Assembly (NCBI GenBank): GCA_964058805.1
Contig: CAXKVV010001922.1
Coordinates: 1 to 31,447 of the forward strand
Reading direction: 5' to 3'
DNA: 31,447 bases
From: Schoenoplectus triqueter
Taxonomy: Eukaryota > Streptophyta > Magnoliopsida > Poales > Cyperaceae
The notes beneath the pieces are model-generated. The model was not told the DNA's origin and made no database searches. It saw only the letters and a program-made list of their open reading frames with translations. How positions within the stretch are numbered: the first letter of the stretch is position 1; every line of letters starts with the position of its first letter. A program made the position numbers and the translations under genes. This document shows positions 20,661 through 30,089 of the stretch, piece by piece.

Positions 20661-21940
20661 TCACATCGGGGACTATTCGAGATTATTTTTTATTGAATTA
20701 ATATCGAACGGGTACAGACCTAAATTATTTTAAAATAATGGTAAATTGGTCCAATATGACAATATTATCAATTAATTATATATATTATTATATATATATA
20801 ATTAATCAATTAATTATGCAAACAATGCTAACAACTAATAACTACTTTATCATGTACATGCATGTGTTGATTTGAGATATACATGTTCTAACAACTAATT
20901 AAAAACTGTATACTTTAGAGATGAAAATATACCTCAGAGAAGACAACTGGTCCCTGATTGAAGAAAAGATATGGTTGTTGCTAGCTTGCTAGTTGCTGAA
21001 CAATAATCTAATTAGAATTGACTAATTTAACAAATAACCAATTAAAACCTAATTTAAAGATAGAAAATATACCTTAGATCAGAAGCTGGTTGAAGAATGA
21101 GAGAAATGAATCAGCTAGCGGCGCGGCCAGAGAAAAATTTGGCAATATATTTCTTTTCGCATGAATTTACTAACGGTTATTTACCAAAAACCGTTAGCAA
21201 AACTCAGCGCAAGAACCTTTGCTAATGGTTTTTAATAAATAACCGTCAGTAAATGGAGAGTTTGCTAACGGTTATTATTAAATAAATATTAGGAAAAATT
21301 GTAGCGCTTCGTTTGTTAATGATTTTTAATGGATAACCGTTAGTAATTATTTTACGCTGAAATTTGCTAACAGTTACTTATTAAAAACCGTTAGCAAATG
21401 TTTCCGATATTTTTCTAACACCTTTTCTAACATTTTGTTATTCAAAACCATTATAGAATAGTTGTAGTTAATTTCCAAAATACCACCGCCCAGTGTTACT
21501 AACAGTTGTCACTATTAACCGTTAGTAAGTTGGTGTTAGTAAAATTTAATTATGTTGTAGTGCGAGTTAAATTACAGTGCTTATTTATGCCCATTTGCAA
21601 AGTAAATATGAAATATTTCAGGTTTCCCAACTCTTGGTATTTGAAGCGATTCTTAACAAAACAGTGTTGATATATAAGTATCTTCATCAATATCGACATT
21701 ATTATATATCCAAATCAAATGAGTTACTATGCAGATTAAATAAGCTGCTTAATAAAGGCATCATGACATGAACATGCAATTAATAACTCATTTAACCTCA
21801 ATAAAATCGATATCAACTATATAACAGGTGTTCGTAATCTCTCTAAACATTTTCCTAAGCAAAATAAAGATGGAAGATAACACAATAAAGGAACAAGAAT
21901 TATATATTTAGTTTCCAAATTTCGTACCTTTTTGCTTAAA

Positions 21941-21985
21941 CACAAATTACAGATCTTTAGGATGCCACAAATTACAGATCTTTAG
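21941..21985. repeat. Perfect 20-bp tandem duplication
   Basis: CACAAATTACAGATCTTTAG occurs at 21941-21960 and again at 21966-21985, a 25-bp period with no mismatch in 20 bases. It lies just left of a SINE-like element. The 378 bp before it (21563-21940) show nothing recognisable. Confidence 0.9.
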
Positions 21986-21994
21986 AAATATTTA

Positions 21995-22177
21995 TGGTGA
22001 ATAGAGTAGTCTAATAGCTCATGAGGTTCATAACCTCGAAGTCATGAGATTAAATTCTATCTCCACATCAATGTTTTGTTTCTTAAAACGAAATATTGGA
22101 AGGACAACGATCATCAATCCATATTAATTTTATCCTTAATTGAATTAAGAGAGAAAAATTAACAGGGATTTTTTTTT
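21995..22177 (+). mobile_element. SINE with tRNA-Met(CAU)-like head and poly-T tail
   Basis: Bases about 21995-22068 fold like a worn tRNA. A D-arm-like GAGT/GCTC pair is followed by an anticodon arm with stem GAGG/CCTC around the seven-base loop TTCATAA (CAU anticodon), a five-base variable region, and a T-loop-like ATTAAAT. The T stem and acceptor stem are broken, so it is not a functional tRNA gene. A body of about 100 bp and a T-run at 22169-22177 follow. A tRNA-like head plus a short body and T tail fit a plant SINE. Confidence 0.5.
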
Positions 22178-22799
22178 AAGACTGATCGGAGTCGGACAAA
22201 TGCGTTAAAAAAATAATAACAATTAATGTTGACTAAGTCGACATCCTTGCTTAATCAATTGAACCACGTCAAGTCGTCAAGGCCATATATACCCAAGTCG
22301 ATCGCTATGCATCCTCGACAAGTAATATTATACTAGTTCGTATAGAAGTTTCGATCGATCAAGTATCATGATGCAATGTTTATTTATTAATTATGCCTAT
22401 CTATCTGCCAATGCATGTGCATAATTTTCCAATTATAGCGTTCTTCACGTGGTACGCGACTTCTCACACTATCAACTTGCTACGCACGCAGCACACAGGA
22501 TCGATAATCGAAACCTGACGGTTTATTTTGCTTTTGCACTGGCGGGCGCGCGGTTCTATATTTCATATTTCATAAAATTAAGATGTGGTGGGATGTGATT
22601 TGCTGGAGCATAGAAGAAGCATTATACTCTTGACATTCATTTTTATTTATGATCTGTACGATCCACGTTGACTTTACAAATTTCCTTGACAAGTTCTCTG
22701 ATTAGTTAAGACGCAGCTAATAACTCTTGCTAGTTCCGATCTTGAGTATAAGTTCATTAATTCCAATTTCATTCCATATAAAATTTTACAGAAAAAAAA
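22178..22799. other. Spacer, no gene seen
   Basis: No credible coding region. Slightly less AT-rich around 22440-22560, where GCGGGCGCGCGG lies at about 22542. Nothing else could be recognised. Confidence 0.4.
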
Positions 22800-23060
22800 C
22801 ATTAACTTCTGTTGTGATTACCTTTAAGCAACGATTCTGTCAAGCATGCCTTCTGCAATGGTTTTGGAGGAAGAACTGTTGCAGAGAGTGCAACTGGTTC
22901 TTTATGCAATGCTTCTGGTGGAAGAATATATAGTTGCAGAAAGTTCCTTCTACAATGGTTTTATTGAGAACATTTCTAAAGGTGAAACTTGTTCTTTAAT
23001 AACAACCGTTGCTTAAGGTTGTCTCAATTCCTAACATTAGAAACGGATACATAATCGTTT
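22800..23060. mobile_element. Second CACTA-like subterminal repeat cluster
   Basis: Palindromic pairs of the type TTCTGCAATGGTTTT...GAACTGTTGCAGA recur at about 22850-22885, 22890-22940 and 22932-22965. AAGCAACGATTCTGTCAAG lies at about 22826 and AACAACCGTTGCTTAAGG at about 23002. Word structure and spacing parallel the CTAACGGTT/AACCGTTAG repeats of the 17.7-21.6 kb element, but the words differ, so this would be another family. No CACTA tip or partner end was found. It may be a solitary end fragment. Confidence 0.4.
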
Positions 23061-24599
23061 CTAATGTATTTTAATAATCACTTCTAAAGTTAATTTTTGC
23101 GGTAATACATAGCGCATATGCATGCATTATGTGGGTGCATGCATATATGGTTCAATATTTTTAAAGTATTTGAAGCGATTATATTTCATCAAAAAATTCA
23201 TTAATAAAATAAGACAAGTAAATAGATTATTAACATAATTTTAAAATTTTAACATAAGTTATATAGGTTTATATAACATGATAAAATCTTAGAAATTATA
23301 CATCATATATTATTAAATATATAAATGTATATTCTTATATATGCGACATCAATATCAATTCAAAACACAAAATTTCTCATACACTATCAATTCTAGTTCG
23401 ATAAATACCAATCCAAAATTGTTGACTAGCTATGTTATATATAAGGTGGAGACCTCAAAAGGCGATTTATTCTTCTATGTGGTTTTCAAGTTCATTTGCA
23501 AACAAAGGCTCTTTCAAAAATGCAAAATGAAACAATGGTATAATTGAAGTTCTAAGCATGCTTCAACCATTTCCAGACCGGAACTCGACAAAAGACATTC
23601 TAAATTAAATGCACAGCAGAATGTCTTCTACTTCATGTGCTAGCTTTTCCTTTGTCAACCATGCATTCATCGCGACATCACGTAATGTATATACGTAGCA
23701 AATTATCATATGCGTGATATTTCACTAGTTCAGATGGAAGACGATATTTATTTAATTTAAATAAAGTGTTTCTGGTACACATCTGACATTTAACTATTTA
23801 AGCATATAATTAATCCATTTTTAATTAATGTACATTCTGAATTAAAAAAAAAACAGTAGACTTTTGAATATGATACGATGGTGGAAGAAATTCTTTAGAG
23901 AGTCAGAAAGATAGAGATGGATAAACAAAAAGAAGTTTCGTAATATTATCTCTCTTATATAGCAAAACATTACAATTTTTTTTATAAACATCAAAGAAAA
24001 CCGTAAAAGTAACATATTAATTATTAAATAAGAAAATAAAATCCTAAGCACAACTCACTAAAAACTCGTAACTTTCTATAGAATACTCCAATTGATTTGA
24101 AATTAATTAACTAGATATCAAAAGCTTTAAACAATAGCTCTCATTTACTTAAAACAACTTTCTTATGTCTTCCAAATTTCCTCATTAATAAACGTCAAAT
24201 TCTGTCCACTCCAGAGTTTACAGTTCTTTATTCATATTTCCCAATTAACTTTAATAATATACTGATAAGTTTATATATTTTTTCCAACACACACAAGTTT
24301 CCACTTAATCGTTTTGATACAAAAGCCTTGAAAAATATTTGTGAACCCCTTTAGAAATTAAAACGATCCAAGCATTTGAAATGCACAAATAACAACTGTT
24401 AATTTTATAAAGGATCAAACTACCATTAATTTTTCACAAGATCCCCCCCCCCCCACACACACCCAAAATTGATAAAATACGTATTAAATATATTCAACAC
24501 AAAATTTTCCTCATTTTTTTTCTTTTCAGAATTCGGTAATGTAAATGCATGCATTATAAACGTGGCGGATGTTCTAACTATCTAAAAAAATAAAAAATA
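23061..24599. other. Gene-free spacer with a poly-C tract
   Basis: AT-rich with no credible coding region. The only striking feature is 12 consecutive C followed by an AC run at 24443-24463, unusual in this composition and prone to sequencing or assembly error. Confidence 0.5.
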
Positions 24600-24975
24600 A
24601 AATATCGATCTATAGCACCGGGGCGATCCGTGCTATCCATATCCCTATAGCTAACTCTTCATATAAATATATATGTAGTTATAGAATGAATTTTATATAT
24701 TTTTTAGAATTTTTATTATTTTTTAGATGGTTAAAAAATTATTTATTTTGAAGATGGCTCATAATAATTAAATCAAGTGAATTTTTAGCTCTCTAAAATA
24801 ATAGTAAAAAAATTTAAAAATATAAAATTTAGTGTACAACTAGTTGGGTATTCATTTGAAAATCATTTTGAATGATTCAGATCGATTATTTAGACTTTGA
24901 AAAAGATAAACTGATTCATAGTACGAAAGTAATCCGTACTATGCATAGTACCATAACTCAATTCATATATATACG
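24600..24975. mobile_element. Diverged palindromic element, related to TA-targeting MITEs
   Basis: The left part has ATAGCACC...CCGTGCTAT and the right part, reverse-complemented, TATGGTACTATGC...TAGTACGGAT. The interior has the same TTTTTTAGAATTTTTATTATTTTTTAGATGG type of sequence as the element at 19261-19687. The arms are heavily worn and the boundaries approximate. Confidence 0.4.
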
Positions 24976-25198
24976 CACATAGTTTATTCACATGCATGTT
25001 GATTGTTACAAAATTTATATTTTTAATGTAATCGCTGCATGTATATATTGACATTAATATACGAAATGATATTTTAGAATTTTATGACTAATCCAAGAAG
25101 TACCTTGTGTACTTGTTGATCGAGTTAATTATTAGTTGATGCTTTCCCTAAAGTCTGTAATAGAAACAGGAATGACTTTATTAAACTTTCTATATAGA

Positions 25199-25260
25199 GG
25201 GATCACTTGATAGTCCATAAAGACCATCAAAACTTATGTAATTTATAATATTTTAAGTTT
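25199..25260. mobile_element. Fragment of the foldback MITE family
   Basis: GGGATCACTTGA at 25199 equals the tip of foldback copy A. It passes directly into AGTCCATAAAGACCATCAAA and GTAATTTATAA, which correspond to internal sequence of copy B near 9700-9740. An internal deletion that joined the tip to the centre would explain it. The matching right arm was not found. Confidence 0.45.
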
Positions 25261-25548
25261 ATTTGAATTTTCATCATCAATCAAAACGGCCTAGGCAAAG
25301 ATGCCATTATTTTCATTATATTGTTTGATATGTCTCCAAATTTCCAAAATTGTGAAAATGAAAATATGATACTATTAACTGTTATCTCCGTCAATATGAC
25401 ACTATTAACTGTTACCTTCTTTCGGCAAAGAGTGAGAGGGCAATATTCCTCCTATTTCTCTTTATTGTTGGATTAGATATTAAGGTTATCATAGAGACCT
25501 TCCTTGTTTGATCTGCTAATTATACCGGAGAAAGAAGTGATATAACAC

Positions 25549-26976
25549 AACGAATCGAATTTGATTGAACTTGGCATTGTGCTAATTCTATTTGAAATCA
25601 ATTCAAACCAATTTGATTCAAATTAGACACTCAATTACTAACTGAGGAGTGAATTCGGAATTTGATTCATTATAATTCGAATTAGTTCGATTCAGTTTGT
25701 AACAATTTGAAATTGACTACAAAAAAAATTTAAAAATAGTCCAAACTTCAAAATTACAAAGTACAATACTATAATTTCAAAATATAATTTAAACAATAAT
25801 TCTAAATATATCTCAATCTCATAGAAAATACTATAGAATATAAATTCATAGTTTAATAATTAAGAATCCTAAATAACAGCCCAACTTCAAAAGAATCACA
25901 ATACAAATTCAGTTCATAGTTAAATTATGTCTCAAACTCTCAAAAGTACAATTTAAGTTAAAAAAATATTAATCAAAATCCTAAGCATTAAAGCCAGCAA
26001 TTAACAGCCATCTATTCCTTGCACTTCAACCTGAAAGGCAATAGCAAATTGTTTGGCTTAATTATAAAATAATTATTTTGAAAGATGATTAATGCTTTAA
26101 GAAACTGTGTATTGGAAGAAAGAAATAAGTAAATTTCGCTGCCACTTTTATCATATCTTATACAATACAATCAACATAATTCAAATTGAGTGATAAAGAT
26201 AGATTTGGAAAAACAAAAGGAGGCTTGAGCCCTTATCAGCTTCAGATTAATCATCTTTTGCAACAAAGTATCTCTTCTTGATATTTACTTTTACCATATA
26301 CTTGGTCTCTTTTCTCAAATGCCCTTAAAAAGGTTAAAATTTTAAAAATAAGAATTAACTTTTGCAAAGATAACAACAGATCTAGTTTCCCAATGATAAG
26401 GCATTTCTCAAGTATGGGTTCCATATTCTAAGAAGCAACAAAATTGCTACATGACCTAAGGTTTACTCAATTACTGGTTTGAAAGGTGAGTTCTGACAAG
26501 AGTGTTGATGACGGAGGATAAGTTCTGACGAGAGTGCTAACGATGGAGCGATTGCTTTGGGCCTCCTAGGATCGGCTGATCGAAGGGTGACTGGGTGAGT
26601 CGGGAGTAGTTGGATGAGAGTCGAGGTAGCCGGGCAGGATCTAGAGTTTGCGTTGGCATCTTTGCAATTTGCATGAGGGAAAGAGAGAGAGAGATGAGGA
26701 GCAAGCGGCTGTATGGGAGCGATAGGGTTTTGATGTTTATATACATCACGTTTTAAAAGATCAGACGGTTGAAAATAATTTGAGATTCGAACTCATTAAA
26801 TTCGCGAATCTATTTCGATCAAATTACACTGAGTTCAAATTCAATTTGAAATTAATTCGAATTGGTTCGATTCGATTTGAATTAATTTTAATTTAAAATT
26901 TGAACGAGTTGATAACGAACTTATGCCGAATCGAACACGATCAAGTTACGAATCATGAATATTTTTACCACCCCTA
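25549..26976. mobile_element. Possible hAT-type non-autonomous element
   Basis: TATAACAC occurs at 25541-25548 and at 26977-26984, an 8-bp direct repeat of the size hAT elements make. The right tip reads TTTTTACCACCCCTA, an hAT-like end. Both sides carry AATTCGAATTGGTTCGATTC-like words in opposite orientation (about 25555-25700 and 26770-26940). The left end lacks the expected TAGGGGTGG tip, so it may be truncated, and the 8-bp match in AT-rich DNA could be chance. Most of the interior is AT-rich non-coding sequence, except for the segment at 26480-26760. Confidence 0.4.
26480..26760 (-). promoter_or_regulatory. Captured promoter-like segment with telo-box and TATA box
   Basis: On the minus strand, TATATAAA (26736-26743) is followed at once by the telo-box AAACCCTA (26723-26730), a CT-rich leader and an open frame of 45 aa (26674 down to 26537) starting MQIAKMPTQTLDPARLPRLS. 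TATA, telo-box and pyrimidine-rich leader together are known from promoters of plant ribosomal-protein and other translation genes. The segment is much less AT-rich than its surroundings. The peptide was not recognised. A 32-bp imperfect tandem duplication (GTTCTGAC(A/G)AGAGTG...) lies at about 26491-26554. This looks like a gene 5' end copied into a transposon. Confidence 0.4.
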
Positions 26977-27460
26977 TATAACACTTTTCTTATTTTTTCT
27001 CCTCCATTCCAAATGTGAGAAATGGAGAGAACAAATGAATTAGGGCTGGAGAGCAATATTGAGAGATACTCATTGGCATATACTTTTGATTGAATGCTTA
27101 GATTACTAGTGGATTGAATAATCGGTCAAAACTAGCAATTATATTTTTGTCTTTTTTTAAATATTAATAGCTTTGATCCTCATTGAAGCAACACTCATAA
27201 ATTAAATAAGTCATAAATGGAAAGAGAAAAATAAGAGAGCAGATAATGCACATTCCGAATTATTGATAGTTTTTTACACTACTAGCTAGAATCTCACTTT
27301 TAAGGCTTTGGGTGAAAAAAAAAAGGCTTTAGGCATGGGTAAACACACACCAATGATCTCCTATGTGGGTGTACGCACTCCAAAAGACTCACACTATTAA
27401 TCTGTACGCTAATAATAATTATTGGTGTGTAGCGCGTGCTATTGATTTTTGGATGGAATG

Positions 27461-27598
27461 TCTTGTATTTTTGGTGTGCACCCACCCATGCATAAAATGT
27501 CATCTGAACTCACTATATTGGATTGGTGGTCTTGTATTTTTGGTGTGCACCCACCCATACATAAAATGTCATCTGAACTCACTATATATTACAATATC
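27461..27598. repeat. 69-bp tandem duplication
   Basis: TCTTGTATTTTTGGTGTGCA begins at 27461 and again at 27530. The first 58 bases of each copy, through CTGAACTCACTATAT, differ at one position (CCATGCAT versus CCATACAT). The short linker differs more. The one-base divergence marks it as recent. Bases 26985-27460 before it hold no recognisable feature. Confidence 0.9.
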
Positions 27599-27902
27599 AT
27601 ATTTTTATTTTTCTTTTAAATTATCATGGAATAATTATTTTTTATAATAGACTTACCTGTTATACCGCTTAGAATTATCATATTCATATATATTAAAAAA
27701 ATAATTTTGCATCAACTTTTGAATGGTGCACGACAATGCATAAATTACATGCCATAAAAATCATCCAATTATAATACAATAAAAATCATCAACGATAGTA
27801 CAAAATTATTGCATTCAAAGTATATAATATAAAACATATCCACCATCGAATTCAATATATTTCTTCACTCTAGATGTTTGAATTCTACAAATATATATAT
27901 AT

Positions 27903-28299
27903 AGAGAGAGAGAGAGAGGCTCTGGTGCTTCGCGAAATATAAAATCTTTCGTGTTTTGAATCTATATCTTAAATTTAAAAGTCCAAATCATTGAACATGA
28001 TTTTCATATTGAAATATATTTGTCGATCAAATTTTATATATTTTTGAATTTTTTTTATAATTTTTTAGATGAGTGAAAAATAACCACTATTAAATGGTGC
28101 AGAAATTGTTAGATCAACAAACTTGTACCTATCTAAAAAATAGCAAAAAATTCAAAAAAAATATATAATTTGTCCCATAAAAATATTTCAATATGAAAAT
28201 CATGTTCAACTATATTTTGGATTGGCTATTTAGACTTTTAAATTTAAGATATGAACGCGAAGCACAGGAGATTTTGTGCTTCGCGAAATACCATAACCC

Positions 28300-28325
<26 letters not shown>
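27903..28325. mobile_element. Palindromic MITE in (TA)n, worn copy
   Basis: About 423 bp with (AT)n then (GA)n on the left (27891-27918) and a long (TC)n then (TA)n on the right (28299-28356). Tips GGTGCTTCGCGAAATA and its reverse-complement partner match the copy at 19261-19687 but have lost the perfect 16-base palindrome. Interior words ATTGAACATGATTTTCATAT and CACGAAAG-type variants align with that copy throughout. Many C-to-T and G-to-A type differences suggest decay of a methylated repeat. Confidence 0.8.
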
Positions 28326-28359
<34 letters not shown>

Positions 28360-28379
28360 CCAAACATATAAGAAAAGGC

Positions 28380-28985
28380 TGTTTTGGTGAGTTGATAAAT
28401 TGACTCGATAGTCGACCCATCCAGCTCAGAGGTCAAACGGATAAGACCGGGTCGGACCTAAGTACGGATCAAGCGGGTGCGGGTTTAAGGTGAGACTCGC
28501 TCGTCCAATTCTTAGTATCGATAAAATTTAATAATGTATAAATATGTGTTATCTATATATTATTACATATTGAATCAATAATTTATTTTGTTATTTATAA
28601 ATCTCAACATAATTATCCCTTAAATTATATAATAGCACTAATTATTAACATTTATATAAATACTTGTGCTAAAAAATATTGATATACCATATATTAGATA
28701 TTTAATTACCGTATTAGTATTTTATATTTTTATTGAAAATGTAAAAACTGTAAACTTAATTAAATACAATAATCATTTTCTAAAGGTATAATATAATTAA
28801 GAAGAGAAAAATATTTAATCAGAGAAAAAATTAATTGATTATGCAATAATTCGGGTCGGAGCGGGTACAGGCGGTTAGGCCCGTGAAACATTATGGACGG
28901 GCCGGATCATTAATTTTAGGTCCGAAAGTAAGAATTGGATAGGCCGGGCCAAAAGTTTTAAAAGATGAATCGGACTCCGAATTTA
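28380..28985. mobile_element. Possible foldback element with GC-rich ends
   Basis: GC-rich ends carry GGGTCGG, GCGGGT and GGCCGG words around a very AT-rich middle. TCCAATTCTTAGTATCG (28504-28520) matches the reverse complement of CGAAAGTAAGAATTGGA (28923-28939) with two mismatches. The composition recalls the nested MITE at 8601-8995. No clear tips or target duplication were found, so the assignment is weak. Confidence 0.3.
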
Positions 28986-29815
28986 ATACAAATCCAGCCC
29001 AGGAAGGGAGGGAAAGGCGGAAAGATGGACAGGAAGAAAGGTTTGGAATGGAAATTTTGAAGGCGGATCTGAACTCAAGGAAAAAAATTTAGGGGAAATA
29101 GATATTTGGTGAAATTTGTTGGAGGATTGATAATTTTTGGCGTAAGTTGCTGTGTGCACTAACCTACACCACTGATAGATGGGTGGGGTCCATATTTTTT
29201 TTTTATTGGCATGTGTTGTTGAGTATCCATGCATCCAACAAATAAGAATTATGCACGCTAAAAATAGAGATTCTAGTAGTGTCAGTAATAATGTACGTGT
29301 TAAACAATATAAAACTAAGATAAGGCTATAATGTTACTAGTTTAAGGAAGTGAATTACTTAACTTTCTTATGTTTGTAAAGTGATAATAATACATTGTAC
29401 ACAGGTATAAACATTTGTGAATTTCAGAAATTCAACATGGATCAAGTAGAAATAATTTTTGTATGCGGTTAAAATATGGAACATAAATGTAAGAATAATT
29501 TCTCAAAAATAATTGAGTATTTACAACTGATGTATAATTTCCATACATTTACGCGAATCATATGTTATACTCATGTTGATATTAAAATAAGTAAATTAGA
29601 AAGAACATGCCTTCTTATGCATGACAAACTACTGATCGATGTGTATATTTATCGTATTGAGTAATTCTTCTCTGTATAAATTTTTTTAGCAGTTATTAAA
29701 TTTGAGTAAACCACAACTACTGATATCAACTTGATCTTTATTCAACATCATCAATACATTTTTTTTAAATTTGATCCAGAATTAGCCTATTTTATTAACC
29801 CACTTGACATGTAAT
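28986..29815. other. Spacer upstream of peroxidase gene 3, no gene seen
   Basis: No credible coding region on either strand. The first 80 bases are purine-rich (GGAAGGGAGGGAAAGG). The remainder is ordinary AT-rich sequence. Confidence 0.45.
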
Positions 29816-29889
29816 GAATTAAAATAATATAGCTATCACATGGCAAATTGTGAGAATTAAAATAATATAGCTATCACATGGCAAATTGT
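29816..29889. repeat. 36-bp tandem duplication in the gene 3 promoter
   Basis: GAATTAAAATAATATAGC followed by TATCACATGGCAAATTGT occurs at 29816-29851 and at 29854-29889 without mismatch. Each copy contains CACATG, an E-box core. The pair lies about 90-165 bp upstream of the TATA box, where duplication would double any regulatory site it carries. Confidence 0.9.
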
Positions 29890-29980
29890 TCAGATTGTAA
29901 ACAGAATAGTACGTTACTTGGCACAATTGATTAATTACCATCTTTTTTTCCGTTCACGGTACTTCACATACAAGCGTCCC

Positions 29981-29988
29981 TATATATA
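29981..29988 (+). promoter_or_regulatory. TATA box of peroxidase gene 3
   Basis: TATATATA lies 109 bp before the ATG at 30090, within CGTCCCTATATATACTCTACC, a typical plant core promoter context. The leader would start near 30013 and end in GAGAGAGAG before the ATG, as in gene 1. Confidence 0.65.
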
Positions 29989-30089
29989 CTCTACCTATCC
30001 CATATATTATCATTCATCACAGTTAGATAACGCAATCTAATTTAGCACCATTTACTAAAACTAAAATAGAGTGAACGGGAGAGAGAGAA

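Larger units (their letters stand above)
17726..21562. mobile_element. CACTA-like transposon relic, non-autonomous
   Basis: The right end reads TTATGTTGTAGTG (reverse complement CACTACAACATAA), a CACTA-type terminus, ending at 21562. Both end regions (about 17740-18070 and 21165-21560) are packed with short palindromic subterminal repeats around CTAACGGTT and AACCGTTAG, spaced by A/T-rich loops such as TTTTTAATAAATA. Such repeats are the known transposase-binding architecture of En/Spm elements. The left tip (TACTGCACAAAAG near 17729) is degenerate, so that boundary is uncertain. The interior has only fragments of possible transposase exons on the minus strand, plus later insertions at 19261-19687 and 20431-20660. 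Confidence 0.65.

Noticed and set aside
21995..22068. Functional tRNA-Met gene
   Set aside because: The anticodon arm is good, but the acceptor and T stems do not pair and the T-loop is altered. A SINE head is the better reading.
28230..28436. Open frames on both strands with YIYIY and RERERE runs
   Set aside because: They are translations of (TA)n and (GA)n microsatellites at the MITE border.
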